Below are positions 35,296 to 49,111 of a DNA stretch of 64,000 nt, piece by piece. This DNA is from Chiridota heheva (lineage: Eukaryota > Echinodermata > Holothuroidea > Apodida > Chiridotidae): NCBI GenBank assembly GCA_020152595.1, contig JAIGNY010001864.1, positions 607,501-671,500 on the forward strand, read 5' to 3'. The first letter of the stretch is position 1. Every line of letters starts with the position of its first letter. The notes below the pieces were generated by a model. That model saw only the letters and a program-made list of their open reading frames with translations, did no database searches and was not told the DNA's origin. The position numbers were made by a program, and so were the translations under genes.

Positions 35296-37063
35296 CCACC
35301 TTCAAATGGGCCAGTCAGAGTAAAAGTTATATATTTTATTGTTTCCCAAACCACAAAACTGTATACAATTTCACCTTATCTACCTCCTTCAAAATAACAA
35401 CTACTTTCACTGGTATTTTTAGTGACACACATCTACATTTGTAATATAAGTAGTAACTGTAATCAATACTGGCATTGTTTGTCTTTGCTGCTGGGGAAAG
35501 GTGACATGAACTATTGAGCTTAGACCTATTTATACCTCAATGTTATGATGCAAAGTTAATCTTGTTGAATGATGTGGTTAATTTGTTGCTTTATAATTGC
35601 AGGACAAATTTTTAAGCAGTGCCTTTACTAATGTTGAGCTTGATGGGGTTGACATTTCTATAAGAATGTTAAGTGGATATAGTCAAAGAAAATTATAAAA
35701 ATTCATTAGATATTAAATTTGGCAGGGATAGTTACTATATCGTCAACAAAAAGTTTGCAGAAACCAAATTTTCTATTACATTAGCTAAAAAGTTCAGAGT
35801 AAGAAAAATATAGTAACGATGGTTGGGAAGAAAATATGGAATTTATTTCATTTTATTATTTTATCAGATTTTGTTAAAAACAATTTTCTGACCTTTATGT
35901 AAGTCTTATTGCCTTGGTTTTGTCTTTATAGTTCATGTATATTATCACAGTGTATTATGCAAACATATTACATATTTAAATGAAGTGTCTATGAAAATAG
36001 CACATTGGTTAAAAGTGTATAAAATTCTAAGCAGATCAATTTTTTGAATTTTGAATATAAAAAAAAACACTTGTAGTTTTTGATTTATATATGGCTGCAG
36101 TTTGATAAGTTTTTGCAAAATCTGTGATGTATGAATCGGCAGACGGCTCAAAATCTTTATATCATTCTTTCAATTTCTTCTTCTTATGTCACTATTGATG
36201 ATTGAATAATACTTTGGGCATGGCAAAAACCTTTTGGTCAGATTTTACTGCACCTGAACTTCAAATAATTAGGATAAACATTTAAACAACAAAGGATTTT
36301 TAAAAGAAAATACCAATGTTGCCCTGTTCTCACAAAATTTGCATAAAATATGCAAATTGATGCCTAAGATATATATAAATGTTGTAAAAATGTCAATGTT
36401 TAACTGATTTTGATTATTTTTTTCTTACTATATGATAATGGTTGTTAATAGATTTAAAAGCTATTTTGCATATTGTTTCCGCGATTTGTCAGTTGTACCG
36501 TTAAGAATGTACTTCCATATCTCAGTAACTTAAACTTCATTCAACCAAAAAAAAATTAGGTTCTTGAACTTTAAAAATCTCATATTGCTATGGATATCTC
36601 AATAAAGCACTGTTTTATTACATGTGGAAGATGCAATTCAAACACTCGTGAATATAAAATATAGATTACTTTCATGAAGTGTTCCATCACAAAAAACAAG
36701 ATACATGTTCTCTAAATGAGGGAAATATCATATAGTGACGAAAATGCCTTCAAAATAACTGCTTCTCAAAAACCAGCTTCTCAAAAACTCCTTATAGCGG
36801 TAAATGACATCAATATCGTAGGGTATTGTTTACATGTTCTATGCTAGTAATTAAATATCAACTAATGTAGCTTTTTGATTTCTGTCCAAAAAGATTGAAA
36901 CTACGGATTGATCATATTGACAGTATCTTTGCACAATGAAGCAGAGATCGGCTAACGTACCTAACATTCATTGTGTGATATTGATATGACATATAGCATA
37001 GCATAACAAGGTTTAACATCCCGAAAGCATCCAGTGCTGGACATTATATCAAGACGGCCACAC
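35296..37063. other. AT-rich spacer
   Basis: No gene, RNA or repeat family recognised. Confidence 0.55.
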
Positions 37064-37090
37064 CCTTTGATAACCAGTTGTGAAGTCACT
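37064..37090 (-). mobile_element. Short SINE-like scrap
   Basis: CCTTTGATAACCAGTTGTG is shared with the SINE at 18119-18135. The flanking tRNA-like part is too degraded to confirm. Confidence 0.4.
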
Positions 37091-37261
37091 GGTTGCAGAC
37101 CACTATGATATACAATATGTTATATATATTATTATATCATATTATATATATGACATATATTATTACTTTTTGATCCAAAAGATAATTATGATAAGTTGAA
37201 ATGGATACACATGGATGCGATCGTAACCTTTTTTTTTCTTCTCAATAACATATCTTTTTTT

Positions 37262-38075
37262 TTACTGTGGCATATCCTGTCTCTCTGCTGTCTTTTAAAG
37301 ATGTATAGAAAAGTACCAGTAGCCACAACATGAGCTTAATTGGTTAAAAATGCACTAAAAACTATAAAAACAGCAAAAAGTCTTATCAAAATTGGGTACA
37401 AATTGACCTTTTGACCACATTGTAAAACTTAGATACCTAATTAGCATAAATTGAGCAAAATTGTATGATCTCAGAATGTGAAAACCTGAAAATTGCTTGT
37501 TAGCATATTATTGTTTATTGTTATTAATGTTCTCCAAATCCTAGTGGAAAATTCCAGTTGAGACCACTTGGGATTCCCAAGAGCTGGTCCCAACTTGGAG
37601 TGAATATTCCTAACTGGAATAAACTGTTCCTCAACTTGGATTGAACAAATTCCCAACTGGGATAAACTGATCGCAATTGGGATTGAACATATTCCCAACT
37701 TGAACCAGTTCATCCAAGTTGGTTTTTCCGAAACTTAAGTCAGAAAGATTCCCAGTTGGGAAAATTCCAACTGGAATTTTTTCCTGGGATTATTTTTAAT
37801 TGGAGGAGTTGAAGAAGTTGACTTTGGTGACCATGAAATTGGATATTTTTATAACTGCTTGACTCAGATTAAGCAGTACGTAGAACACGATTTCATTGTT
37901 CATACTGTACATCATCACTTTTGTGCATGATAAAAAAAAAAAAACTTTGATTTGTTTTAATTTCAAAGCTATTGTGGCCATTTGAGGACTGTTCTGCTCA
38001 GAATTTAATGCTCTTTGTTCTGGTTAAAAAATCTCTACCTGTCTATAATATACTTTAATGTCATGTAGAAGCAGT
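37262..38075 (+). repeat. Dispersed repeat D3, copy 1 (interrupted by a MITE-like element)
   Basis: Shares ordered words with 38455-39075 (reverse) and 45485-47215 (direct): CACAACATGAGCT, GCACTAAAA, CTCAGAATG, GACTCAGATTAAGCAGTA, AACTTTGATTTG and TTCTGCTCAGAATTTAATGC. At the place where copy 3 carries a 17-bp array this copy has only one TTGTTCATACTG. Confidence 0.78.
37537..37791. mobile_element. MITE-like palindromic element, about 255 bp
   Basis: The ends are inverted: AATCCTAGTGGAAAATTCCA at 37537-37556 against the complement of 37772-37791 (AATCCCAGGAAAAAATTCCA). The interior is built from CCAACTTGG, CCCAACTGG and CCAGTTGGG words in both orientations, so the element can fold on itself. 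It sits in D3 copy 1 where copies 2 and 3 read straight through to ATTTTAAATGGG. The target duplication could not be fixed with certainty. Confidence 0.6.
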
Positions 38076-38454
38076 GGGGATCCCCCTCCCCTTCCCCCTC
38101 CCTCCCCTCCCCTCCCACCCCCTTCCTCTCCTTGCTAAATGTTGATTTTTTTGGGTGGGGAAATTATTGTAATGGTTATATGCTTCTGAGTTTTTCCACT
38201 TCACTCAAGTGGAAATTATTTTTTGTAGAGGTCGGCTCCCCCTGTTAAAAATTTCTAGCTACGTGCCTGTGTAGAAGTGAACATTGTTGTAATAGATCCC
38301 TCTCGATCTTCTTTTCCAAAAGGAAAACAATCTTATTGTTGGTCCCCTAAAATGGGTAGAATGCTACAAAACATTGTGACAGCCAAATTGCTTTTTGACA
38401 ATCAGGCACCCTTGCAACATTCTGGTACCCCTCCACTATCTTACAACATTAACA
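38076..38454. other. Spacer with C-rich tract
   Basis: Poly-C/T tract at about 38083-38135. A 61-codon open frame here has no recognisable similarity. Confidence 0.5.
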
Positions 38455-39075
38455 TGATATAGGCAGCCTGAATATGTTAAGGGTATATGGGAAGGTAGAT
38501 AACTGTTATCCAGGTGAAAGAGCATTAACTTCTGAGCAGAATAGTTTTGAAATGGTCCCAATTGGCACCCATAGTTTTTAAGTTGGGACTTACAAAGTTT
38601 GTAATTCAGCATGCATGTGATGATTTATGAACAAGAATACAGCTAAAATTCTTTAATGTAATTCTTTATATTTCTTTCCCTACTTTAGAATAACAAATAT
38701 TAAATTGCATCCTAGTGCTAAATTTGGGTAAAGTTGATAATATTGTCAAATTTCCTGTTCACTGTAGCTAACTTCTCCCATTTAAAATATTTGGGGGAAG
38801 GACCGAAAAACAATGAGCTTACATAAACAGTTTGCTAGTTGTCCTGTTCTGAGGTCACAAAATACTACACAATTTATGCTAATTATGTAAGTAGTAAAAT
38901 GGTCCAAGTTTAAGCGATGCTGATGGGATGTTGCAGGTTGCATGGTAGATTTTAGTGCATTGAAATTATTTAGCTCATGTTGTTGCTGGCTGTTTATATA
39001 TCTTTAACAGTCTATTGGAAGGCTGTCAGTGCCATTGCATGCAAGAAAAGGGTAATAGAATATTCTTGAGACTCC
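38455..39075 (-). repeat. Dispersed repeat D3, copy 2 (inverted, unexpanded)
   Basis: On the minus strand it reads ACAACATGAGCT, GCACTAAAAT, ATTAGCATAAATTGTG, GACCTCAGAACAGGACAACT, ATTTTAAATGGG, GCAATTTAATA, AAAGAATTACAT, TTAGCTGTATTC, TTGTTCATAAATCATC and TTCTGCTCAGAAGTTAATGC. It aligns closely with both flanks of the 17-bp array in copy 3, without the array. Confidence 0.78.
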
Positions 39076-40081
39076 AGATATGTGCGCTTTCACATTTTTG
39101 CCGAGTGTTGAATCATCTGTTCACCATTGGGAGGAAATAAACACAAGTGACGTTATACGTAGTTAAAAAGCACATGTACGCACTGTCATTGTAAAGAAAA
39201 AATAAAATATTTTGGTACGCTATATTTTGTGCAGATAAATCAATTTTTATCATACAACCTGTTGGTGCCTTTCTGCATGCAGACAAGGTTTTATGTGTTA
39301 TCGTAGAAAGATAAATTGTTTCTTCTGACAAAAGTTGATACAACGACCCCTAAGGCAGTGACCTACTGTGCCCATCAATGAAAGATATATCGATTTGCCC
39401 AAAAGTGTGTTCAGAAGAAAGTCTCCAATGCTCGTGGTAAAATAATTGAATTGGATCCTTTCCATGACATTTTACGACCAATAGCCATTCCAAATTACAC
39501 GTTCTCTGACGAACAGTGAACGCTTAATGAAATTTAGGATCAGGGGAATGGAAACATTTTACCTGAAATAGAACTAGCATTAGATGATAAATGGTATAGA
39601 TATTTTCACCATACAGTACTTGATTTAATTTGTATCGATTGCTTAATGATCTGCAAATGTGGTTTTGATCTTGTTTTTATGTCTTGGCCTTGAGGAAATG
39701 TTCCGAATAGGTAAAGGTGGTGTATTTTCTTACAACCTTGAATTTGTAATTTCATGGCCAGTGTAAGATATTTCTGTTTGTGGATACTATAAATTCTTAC
39801 AAAAAGTATTTATGCTTACATGTAAGATATAGCCATTAATTTGAAAGTGATTTGGAAAATAATTGTATTTCTGAAGGTTATAAGAAAAAAGGATAAAAAA
39901 TGGAGAAAAAAAAATGATTTTTGATTTCATGGCCAATGTAACAGTTTTATATGTTTGTTGTTGAATACTTTAAATCTACAAGAATTGCAAATGCATATAT
40001 ATGAATAATTTGAAAGTGATCTTGTAAAAAGGTTTTATTTCTGAGAGAAAAAAAAAACTGCATTTTAAAGATTTCTTTTGG
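39076..40081. other. AT-rich spacer
   Basis: No gene seen. The two short segments near 39750 and 39930 sharing TTTCATGGCCA and GTAA words hint at an old duplication. Confidence 0.45.
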
Positions 40082-40754
<673 letters not shown>

Positions 40755-41692
40755 AAAATATGCTATAAACATTGGAAATATGCTATAAACAATGAAAATA
40801 TGCTATAAACCATGAAAATATGCAATAAACCATGAAAATATGCTCTAAACCATGAAAATATGCTATAAACCATGATAATATGCTTATAAACCATGAAAAT
40901 ATGCTATAAATCATGATAACATGCTATAAACCATTAAAATATGCTCTAAACCATGAAAATATGCTTTGAACTTTGACAATATGCTATAAACCATGAAAAT
41001 ATGCTATAAACCATGAAAATATGCTATAAACCATGAAAATATGCTCTAAACCATGAAAATATGCTATAAACCATGGAAATATGCTATAAACCATGAAATT
41101 ATGCTATAAACCCTGATAATATGCTAAAAACCATGAAAATATGCTATAAACCATGAAAATATGCTATAAACCATGATAATAGGCTATAAGCCATTAGAAT
41201 ATGATAAAAACCATGAAAATTTGCTATAAACCATGAAAATATGCAATACACTATAAAAAAACCTATAAATTAAAAATATGCTATAAACCATGAAAATATG
41301 CTATAAACCATGAAAATATGCAATACACTATAAAAAATATGCTATAAATTAAGAATGTATGCTATAAACCATGAAAATATGCTATAAACCATGAAGATAT
41401 GCTATAAACCATAAAAATATGCTATAAACCATGAAAATATGCTATAAACCATGATAATAGGCTATAAACCATGAAAATATGCTATAAACCATAATAATTT
41501 GCTATAAGCCATGATAATATGCTATAAACCATGAAAATATGCTATAAACCATGATATTATGCTATAAACCATGAAAATATGCTATAAACAATGAAAATAT
41601 GCTATAAACCATGAAAATATGCTATAAACCATGATAATAAGCTATAAACCATGAAAATATGCTCTAAATCATAACAATATCAGAAAGTTTCA
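40755..41692 (+). repeat. 20-bp satellite, about 46 copies
   Basis: The unit is ATGCTATAAACCATGAAAAT. Divergence is higher than in the neighbouring arrays: many single-base variants and a degenerate patch near 41245-41360 with AATACACTATAAAAAA. Confidence 0.94.
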
Positions 41693-41736
41693 TGAAAATG
41701 GGTAAAAAGCTGATCATGTATAGCATTTTTAATCTT

Positions 41737-43622
41737 GAGGCCTTATCTTAATGAATCATGCCAATTGTTTGAGGCCTTATTAAAATGAATCATGCCAATT
41801 GTTTGAGGCCTTATCCTAATGAATCATGCCAATTGTTTTAGGCCTGATCATAATGAATTATGCCAATTGTTTGAGGCCTTATCATAATGAATCACGCCAA
41901 TTTGTTGAGGCCTTATCCTAATGAATCATGCCAATTGTTTGAGGCCTTATCCTGATGAATCATGCCAATTGTTTGAGGCCTTATCCTAATGAATCATGCC
42001 AATTGTTTGAGGTGTTATCCTAATGAATCATGACAATTGTTTGAGGCCTTATCCTAATGAATCATGCCAATTGTTTGTGGCCTTATCCTAATGAATCATG
42101 CCAATTGTTTGAGGCCTTATCTTAATGAATCATGCCAATTGTTTGAGGCTTTATCATAATGAATCATGCCAATTGTTTGAGGCCTTATCCTAATGAATCA
42201 TGCCAATTGTTTTAGGCCTTATCATAATGAATTATGCCAATTGTTTGAGGCCTTATCATAATGAATCACGCCAATTTGTTGAGGCCTTATCCTAATGAAT
42301 CATGCCAATTGTTTGAGGCCTTATCCTGATGAATCATGCCAATTGTTTGAGGCCTTATCCTAATGAATCATGCCAATTGTTTGAGGTGTTATCCTAATGA
42401 ATCATGACAATTGTTTGAGGCCTTATCCTAATGAATCATGCCAATTGTTTGTGGCCTTATCCTAATGAATCATGCCAATTGTTTGAGGCCTTATCTTAAT
42501 GAATCATGCCAATTGTTTGAGGCTTTATCATAATGAATCATGCCAATTGTTTGAGGCCTTATCCTAATGAATTATGCGAATTGTTTGAGGCCTTATCATA
42601 ATGAATCATGCGAATTGTTTGAGGCCTTATCCTAATAAATCATGCCAATTGTTTGAGGCCTTATCATAATGAATCATGCCAATTGTTGGAGGCCTTATCA
42701 TAATGAATCATGCCAATTGTTTGAGGCCTTATCCTAATGAATCATGCCAATTGTTTGAGGCCTTAACCTAGTGAATCATGCCAATTGTTTAAGGCCTTAT
42801 CATAATGAATTATGCCAATTGTTTGAGGCCTTATCATAATGAATCACGCCAATTTGTTGAGGCCTTATCCTAATGAATCATGCCAATTGTTTGAGGCCTT
42901 ATCCTGATGAATCATGCCAATTGTTTGAGGCCTTATCCTAATGAATCATGCCAATTGTTTGAGGTGTTATCCTAATGAATCATGACAATTGTTTGAGGCC
43001 TTATCCTAATGAATCATGCCAATTGTTTGTGGCCTTATCCTAATGAATCATGCCAATTGTTTGAGGCCTTATCTTAATGAATCATGCCAATTGTTTGAGG
43101 CTTTATCATAATGAATCATGCCAATTGTTTGAGGCCTTATCCTAATGAATTATGCCAATTGTTTGAGGCCTTATCATAATGAATCATGCGAATTGTTTGA
43201 GGCCTTATCCTAATAAATCATGCCAATTGTTTGAGGCCTTATCATAATGAATCATGCCAATTGTTGGAGGCCTTATCATAATGAATCATGCCAATTGTTT
43301 GAGGCCTTATCCTAATGAATCATGCCAATTGTTTGAGGCCTTAACCTAGTGAATCATGCCAATTGTTTAAGGCCCCATCATAATGAATCATGCCAATTGT
43401 TTGAGGCCTTATCCTAATGAATCATGCCATTGTTTGAGGCCTTATCCTAATGAATCATGCCAATTGTTTTAGGCCTTATCATAATGAATCATGCCAATTG
43501 TTTGAGGCATTATCATAATGAATTATGCCAATTGTTTGAGGCCTTATTATAATGAATCATGCCAATTGTTTGAGGCCTTATTATAATGAATCATGGCAAT
43601 TGTTTGAGGCCTTATCCTAATA
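41737..43622 (+). repeat. 34-bp satellite, about 55 copies, with higher-order repeats
   Basis: The unit is GAGGCCTTATCCTAATG plus AATCATGCCAATTGTTT. A marker variant with GAGGTGTTATCC and CATGACAATTG recurs at 42009, 42383 and 42961, which are 11 and 17 units apart, and its neighbours recur with it, so blocks of many units were duplicated. The array ends directly at the L2-like LINE fragment. Confidence 0.95.
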
Positions 43623-43629
43623 CCCTGTA

Positions 43630-45460
43630 TTTTAAACAACCAAATCAAGTTCCTTCCCCAATCACATCGAGCCTCATAAGTTGAGTGACTGCTTTGCTGA
43701 TTTCTTTTCGGACAAGGTTGAAGATATTCGTTTAGATATGAATAATTCCAATGTGACACTGGACCCTCATGCACATGATGATCCACCTTACATTGTTCAA
43801 CTTTTTCTGAATTTAACCAAATGACTCAAATGGACGTCCATAAACTTATTTCACTCATGTCTAATGCATCATGCTTACTTGACCCTCAACCAACTTGGTT
43901 ATTGAAGAAACACATAGCTCATTATCTACCAACCTTAACCAATATTGCCAAAGCTTCACTTGATACAGGAGTCTTTCCTGATGATGCACATTTTGCTGTC
44001 ATCAAACCTTTGCTTAAAAAGCCAACTTTGAATAAGGAGGAACTAAAGAATTATCGGCCAGTTAGCAATTTGGCATTTGATGTAAAGGTAATTGAAAAAT
44101 GTGTGAACTCAATTCCTCAACCGCCTCAATGACAATATTTTGATGGATCCTCAACAATCAGCATACCATGCTAAACATAGCACGGAGACAGCTCTCTTAA
44201 AAATTCAGAACCACATTTTACGAGAAGTGGATTCAAAAAGAGTTGTTTTAATGATTCTTTAAGACCTTACCTCTGCATTTGATACTGTGGACCATGCCAC
44301 CCTACTTATTCGTTGTGAGAAACGCTTCAAAGTAACGGGAGTTGCACTTAGGTGGTTCTCGCCCTACCTCACAGGATGGAAGAGCTCTGTGAGTGTCTCT
44401 AATGAGTTATCAAAACCAAAAACGCATAACTATGGACTCCCTCAAGGTTCCATATTGGGACCCTTGCTGTTCCCGGTTTACACTGCACCACTGGGTGACA
44501 TTGCAAAACAACATGGAGTGAGTTATCATATGTATGCTGACGATTCACAATTATATGTCTCCTGCAACCCTCGCAACACCAGCGACGTAGAAAATGCTAT
44601 GACAAAGTTATCCTCCTGTATTGCTGAAATGAGGATATGGATGAAAGTCAATTATTTGAAATTAAATGATATTAAAACTGAATTTTTCATAATTGGTTTA
44701 CCTCATCTTCTTAGAATACTACCTGAGTTGGAGATCACTGTTGGGTCAAGCTGTTTCAAACCATCCAAATCAATTCGTAAGCTTGGTGTCACTTTCAGTT
44801 CTTCGCTCCCCTTTTCCAGCCATGTTGACGCTCTACGTCGGTCAATAATTTACCACATCAGAATCCTCTGGCGTATTCAAAGATTTATCGACACAAATAC
44901 ATGTCACCACCTAGTTCGTGCTTTAATCACATCCAGGTTGGACTACTGCAACTCACTCTTTACTGTTATGTCTCGTAGAGACTTGACAAGATTGCAGCGT
45001 CTCCAGAATAGAGCAGCGCGTCTGATATTCGGTGTTGGTAGACAAACTGATCCAGGTCCATTGATCAGCAAGTTACACTGGCTACCAATATCAAAACCAA
45101 AACGGGTCACCTACAAAACACTACTCTTCATCTACAAAATCCTGAATGGTAAGGCGCCTTGGTATTTAAAGGATATGATCAAGATAAGGAAACCCACACG
45201 TGAACTCAGATCGAGTTATGACTTCACCCGACTCACATACCCATATCCAATTCTGCCATAGTTGAAATACTTGCATCCAGATCCTGAAACACTTTACCCA
45301 CCCACATGAGAACTTCTCCATCCACCACAGTATTTAAAAAACTCTTAAAGACGCACTTATTTTGATATTTTTCATTTTGTTTTACTATACTTTGTAAGCG
45401 CCATGGTACTTTGGTGGATGGCGTATTTAAGTAACATTTCTTATTGTTATTATTAAAATC
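43630..45460 (+). pseudogene. 5'-truncated L2/CR1-type LINE, reverse transcriptase
   Basis: The fragment starts in the linker ahead of the polymerase (FPNHIEPHKLSDCFADFFS, 43653 onward). After a frameshift near 43800 it continues with SLMSNASCLLDPQPTWLLKK, VIKPLLKKP and NYRPVSNL. After a second shift near 44110 it reads MDPQQSAYHAKHSTETALL and DLTSAFDTVDH, with a TAA just before that palm motif. From 44287 a 324-codon frame holds GLPQGSILGPLLF, the catalytic MYADDSQLYV, KLNDIKTEF, KLGVTF, ALITSRLDYCNSLF and LHWLPI. A last shift near 45250 leads to NTLPTHMRTSP and FKKLLKTHLF. The 3' end has TTATTGTTATTATTAAAA, in the style of L2 tails. Catalytic aspartates are present, but at least three shifts and one nonsense codon make it inactive. 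The endonuclease is missing. Confidence 0.93.
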
Positions 45461-45484
45461 CAGCAGGAGAAAACGGTCTGCATG

Positions 45485-47215
45485 ATGATGTTCACTGACT
45501 GAAACTTACATGTAGGAGATAAAATGAATACAGGTAGTCTCAACTTCAATGTTGAGTAAAGTTTATGTTCCAAAAATAACATAGGGTGATTTTAATGCCC
45601 TCATGTATGGCACAATTAATGATGAAAACAAACAGCAAAAAGTTCCATCAATATTTTTTGACCTCAGAATGGGACAACTAAAAAATTGCTATATTAACTT
45701 ATTGTTTTTCTGTCCTTCCCCTACATATTTTAAATGGGAAAAGTTGGAAATACTGAGTGAACAGAATATTATTATAACATTGACTCAGATTTAGCAGTAT
45801 GCAATTTAAGAACCTTTGAAATTTGGAAAATAGCGAAATAAAGAATTACATATATGAATTTAGCTGTATTCCTCTTCATACGGCAGCGCTGTTCATACGG
45901 CAGCGCTGTTCATACGGCAGCGCTGTTCATACGGCAGCGCTGTTCATACGGCAGCGCTGTTCATACGGCAGCGCTGTTCATACGGCAGCGCTGTTCATAC
46001 GGGCAGCGCTGTTCATACGGGCAGCGCTGTTCATACGCAGCGCTGTTCATACGGCAGCGCTGTTCATACGGGCAGCGCTGTTCATACGGGCAGCGCTGTT
46101 CATACGGCAGCGCTGCATACGGCAGCGCTGTTCATACGGCAGCGCTGTTCATACGGCAGCGCTGTTCATACGCAGCGCTGTTCATACGGCAGCGCTGTTC
46201 ATACGGGCAGCGCTGTTCATACGGCAGCGCTGTTCATACGGCAGCGCTGTTCATACGGCAGCGCTGTTCATACGGCAGCGCTGTTCATACGGCAGCGCTG
46301 TTCATACGGCAGCGCTGTTCATACGGCAGCGCTGTTCATACGGCAGCGCTGTTCATACGGCAGCGCTGTTCATACGGCAGCGCTGTTCATACGGCAGCGC
46401 TGTTCATACGGCAGCGCTGTTCATACGGCAGCGCTGTTCATACGGGCAGCGCTGTTCATACGGCAGCGCTGTTCATACGGCAGCGCTGTTCATACGGCAG
46501 CGCTGTTCATACGGCAGCGCTGTTCATACGGCAGCGCTGTTCATACGGCAGCGCTGTTCATACGGCAGCGCTGTTCATACGCAGCAGCGCTGTTCATACG
46601 GCAGCGCTGTTCATACGGCAGCGCTGTTCATACGCGGCAGCGCTGTTCATACGGGCAGCGCAGCGCTGTTCATACGGGCAGCGCTGTTCATACGGCAGCG
46701 CTGTTCATACGGCAGCGCTGTTCATACGGCAGCGCTGTTCATACGGCAGCGCTGTTCATACGGGCAGCGCTGTTCATACGGCAGCGCTGTTCATACGGCA
46801 GCGCTGTTCATACGCAGCAGCGCTGCAGCGCTGTTCATACGGGCAGCGCTGTTCATACGGGCAGCGCTGTTCATACGGGCAGCGCTGTTCATACGGCAGC
46901 GCTGTTCATACGGCAGCGCTGTTCATACGGCAGCGCTGTTCATACGGCAGCGCTGTTCATACGGCAGCGCTGTTCATACGGCAGCGCTGTTCATACGGCA
47001 GCGCTGTTCATAAGGCAGCGCTGTTCATACGGCAGCGCTGTTCATAAGGCAGCGCTGTTCATACGGCAGCACAGTTGTGTGTGCTGAGATTTTGTACAAA
47101 CTTTGATTTGTCATAATCATATTGTGGACATCTAAGTACTGTTCTGCTGAGAATTTAATGCTCTTTCTTCCGGTTAAGAAATTGCTACCTGTCTATATAC
47201 ATTAATGTCTTATTT
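45485..47215 (+). repeat. Dispersed repeat D3, copy 3 (split by the 17-bp array)
   Basis: The left part (45620-45873) matches D3 copies 1 and 2: AACAGCAAAAAGT, GACCTCAGAATGGGACAACT, ATTTTAAATGGG, AAAGAATTACAT and TTTAGCTGTATTCC. The right part (47071-47215) continues the same alignment with ACAAACTTTGATTTGTC, TTCTGCTGAGAATTTAATGC and GCTACCTGTCTATA. Confidence 0.8.
45874..47070 (+). repeat. 17-bp satellite, about 70 copies
   Basis: The unit is CGGCAGCGCTGTTCATA, with occasional 16- and 18-base units (single G gained or lost) and a few compressed units (GCAGCAGCGC). It contains the palindrome AGCGCT and is far more GC-rich than its surroundings. Two overlapping frames of nearly 400 codons are periodic artefacts. 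Confidence 0.96.
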
Positions 47216-49107
47216 GTGCTCACTCCTAATTTGAACCTAGCTTTATGTGGCTCTGAGACATTCAAAATATTTCCAGTTACGTATTGTTCAGATGTAAATA
47301 TGTCAGGTCTCACAAAGGTAGCATTTTCTATTTGCCAAAGAAAACCAAATCAAAAAATATTTTGAAACTTGCTTTTTAAACCATGGAGGAAAGCTATGAC
47401 CCTGTTAAATCCCCACTTTGTACAGGGAAACTTATGGCCAAGTCCACCCCCTCCCCTCCCCCTCCCTCCCCATCACACACATACATATACAGTGAAGGAG
47501 AATTTAAGGATGCCAATTAACCCTTACACTGACACAAATAAACATTAAGAATTGATATGCAGATAGTGTACAGTATGTATGCATGCACACAATATACTTA
47601 AAGGTCACTCCTACCTACATGTGCCCCTTCCAATTTTTGCTTTAATTGGAAATTTCCACATTTTATGAACACATAATCATCCATATTGACAGATTTTATT
47701 CACAAATTTGTTAGAAATCATTAAATATAAATGTGTCATGTCAGTTGAATTTACCTTGTCTTGGACCCTTTGGGATTATTATATTTGACATACTTTTTTG
47801 CTCTCTTGGTTCTTTAGCATTTCAAATTTGTGTTAATTAAATTGTCACAACATCAGAATTAATTAAAAGAAAATGCTTCAGTTAGGCTGTTTCTGCTCCT
47901 GCAATTTATTTAAACCTTACATTGAAAGAAAAAAGATTGATGTGACCAGACCTCCATTGATGTGACCAGGTTGATGTGACTAAAGAGAAGTGATATCAAA
48001 GGTTGAAGGTTTGTGACAACTTGATGAGAAGTCCTTTGTTCCTGGTCAATTGCAAGTAGATGAAAGAGTGATGGCAAAAGGATTAAAGGAGACATGTTTG
48101 CGAAGGTTATTCACTCCCTATACAAATGTTTTGTTGTCCAGAGTGTGTTGAAGCATATAGAGAAGTAGCATGTACATTGTGAATGGGTTTTTGACATGTG
48201 CTGTGTAGATTGGCACATTTTACTTGTTTCTTACGCAGAGTAGGAACTGGTAGCACAACTCTATAAGCGGTACCTCCATGCTGGTAGCAGGGGAAAAACT
48301 GCCCCCTATAAGAGCATTTCATCTTCCTGTTTGGGAGGTTAAATTGGGGAAACATTAAAATGTAATTAAAACAAAAAGTAGAATAAAAGAAAATTAGGTA
48401 AAATTGATGCAAATTATAGTAAAAGAGGATATTTTGGACAAGGATTTACTGAAATGGGGAGATAATTGCAAGTAGATGAAGAGTGATGGCAAAAGGATTA
48501 AAGGAGACATGAAAGAATTTTTTAATAATTGAAGTCAATTTTCTAAAAATTGAAGTCAATTTCCTGACAATTAATACCCTGCCTCCCCCCCCCCCCCCCT
48601 TCCCTCCCTTCCGGAAATACGATGTGTAATTTCCTTATATTACCAACAAAGAAGTTTTGAAGGGCTAAAGAAATTCAATATTTCCTCTCTCTTTTGTAAA
48701 AAATGTACAGTTTTGTAACAAAATACACAAATTTAATATTAAATATGACATTATGAGAAAATACTTGGATTTCTGAAATAAAAAATAAATCAAATCAATA
48801 ATCCTATTTGGACACCTTTGCACCCTCTTTCATGGAGTCATATTGCTTTTCCCTACTTCAACTTGAAATTGATAAGTGTCTCACTAAAAAATGAGAAATT
48901 GCCAAAAAAACATCCCTCAAAAAGTGAGATTATTTGTAAAGATATATATTTTCTTTTAAGTTCACCAGAAGGTTATATTTGATTGAAATATGTCCATGAA
49001 ACTTGATGACCCAAATGGGGCTGGGCAGAGGTAGGAGACACCTTGTGCTTCATGATTATTCATTGTGTCTGATGAACACATTTGGGAATTATTTTCTTCA
49101 TCATTCC
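47216..49107. other. AT-rich spacer with a small direct repeat and a C-run
   Basis: A ~48-base segment (GCAAGTAGATGAA, GAGTGATGGCAAAAGGATTA) occurs at 48050-48097 and again at 48468-48512. Poly-C at 48585-48598. No gene recognised. Confidence 0.5.
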
Positions 49108-49111
49108 TTAA

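Noticed and set aside
45823..47047. Two nearly 400-codon frames with SAVHTAALFIRQRCSYG-type repeats
   Set aside because: A 17-base unit read in all frames gives a 17-residue period in each; no start context and no unique region. It is satellite DNA.
48050..48512. A 48-base direct repeat as a pair of short LTRs
   Set aside because: No primer-binding site, polypurine tract or protein between them; it is more likely a simple local duplication.
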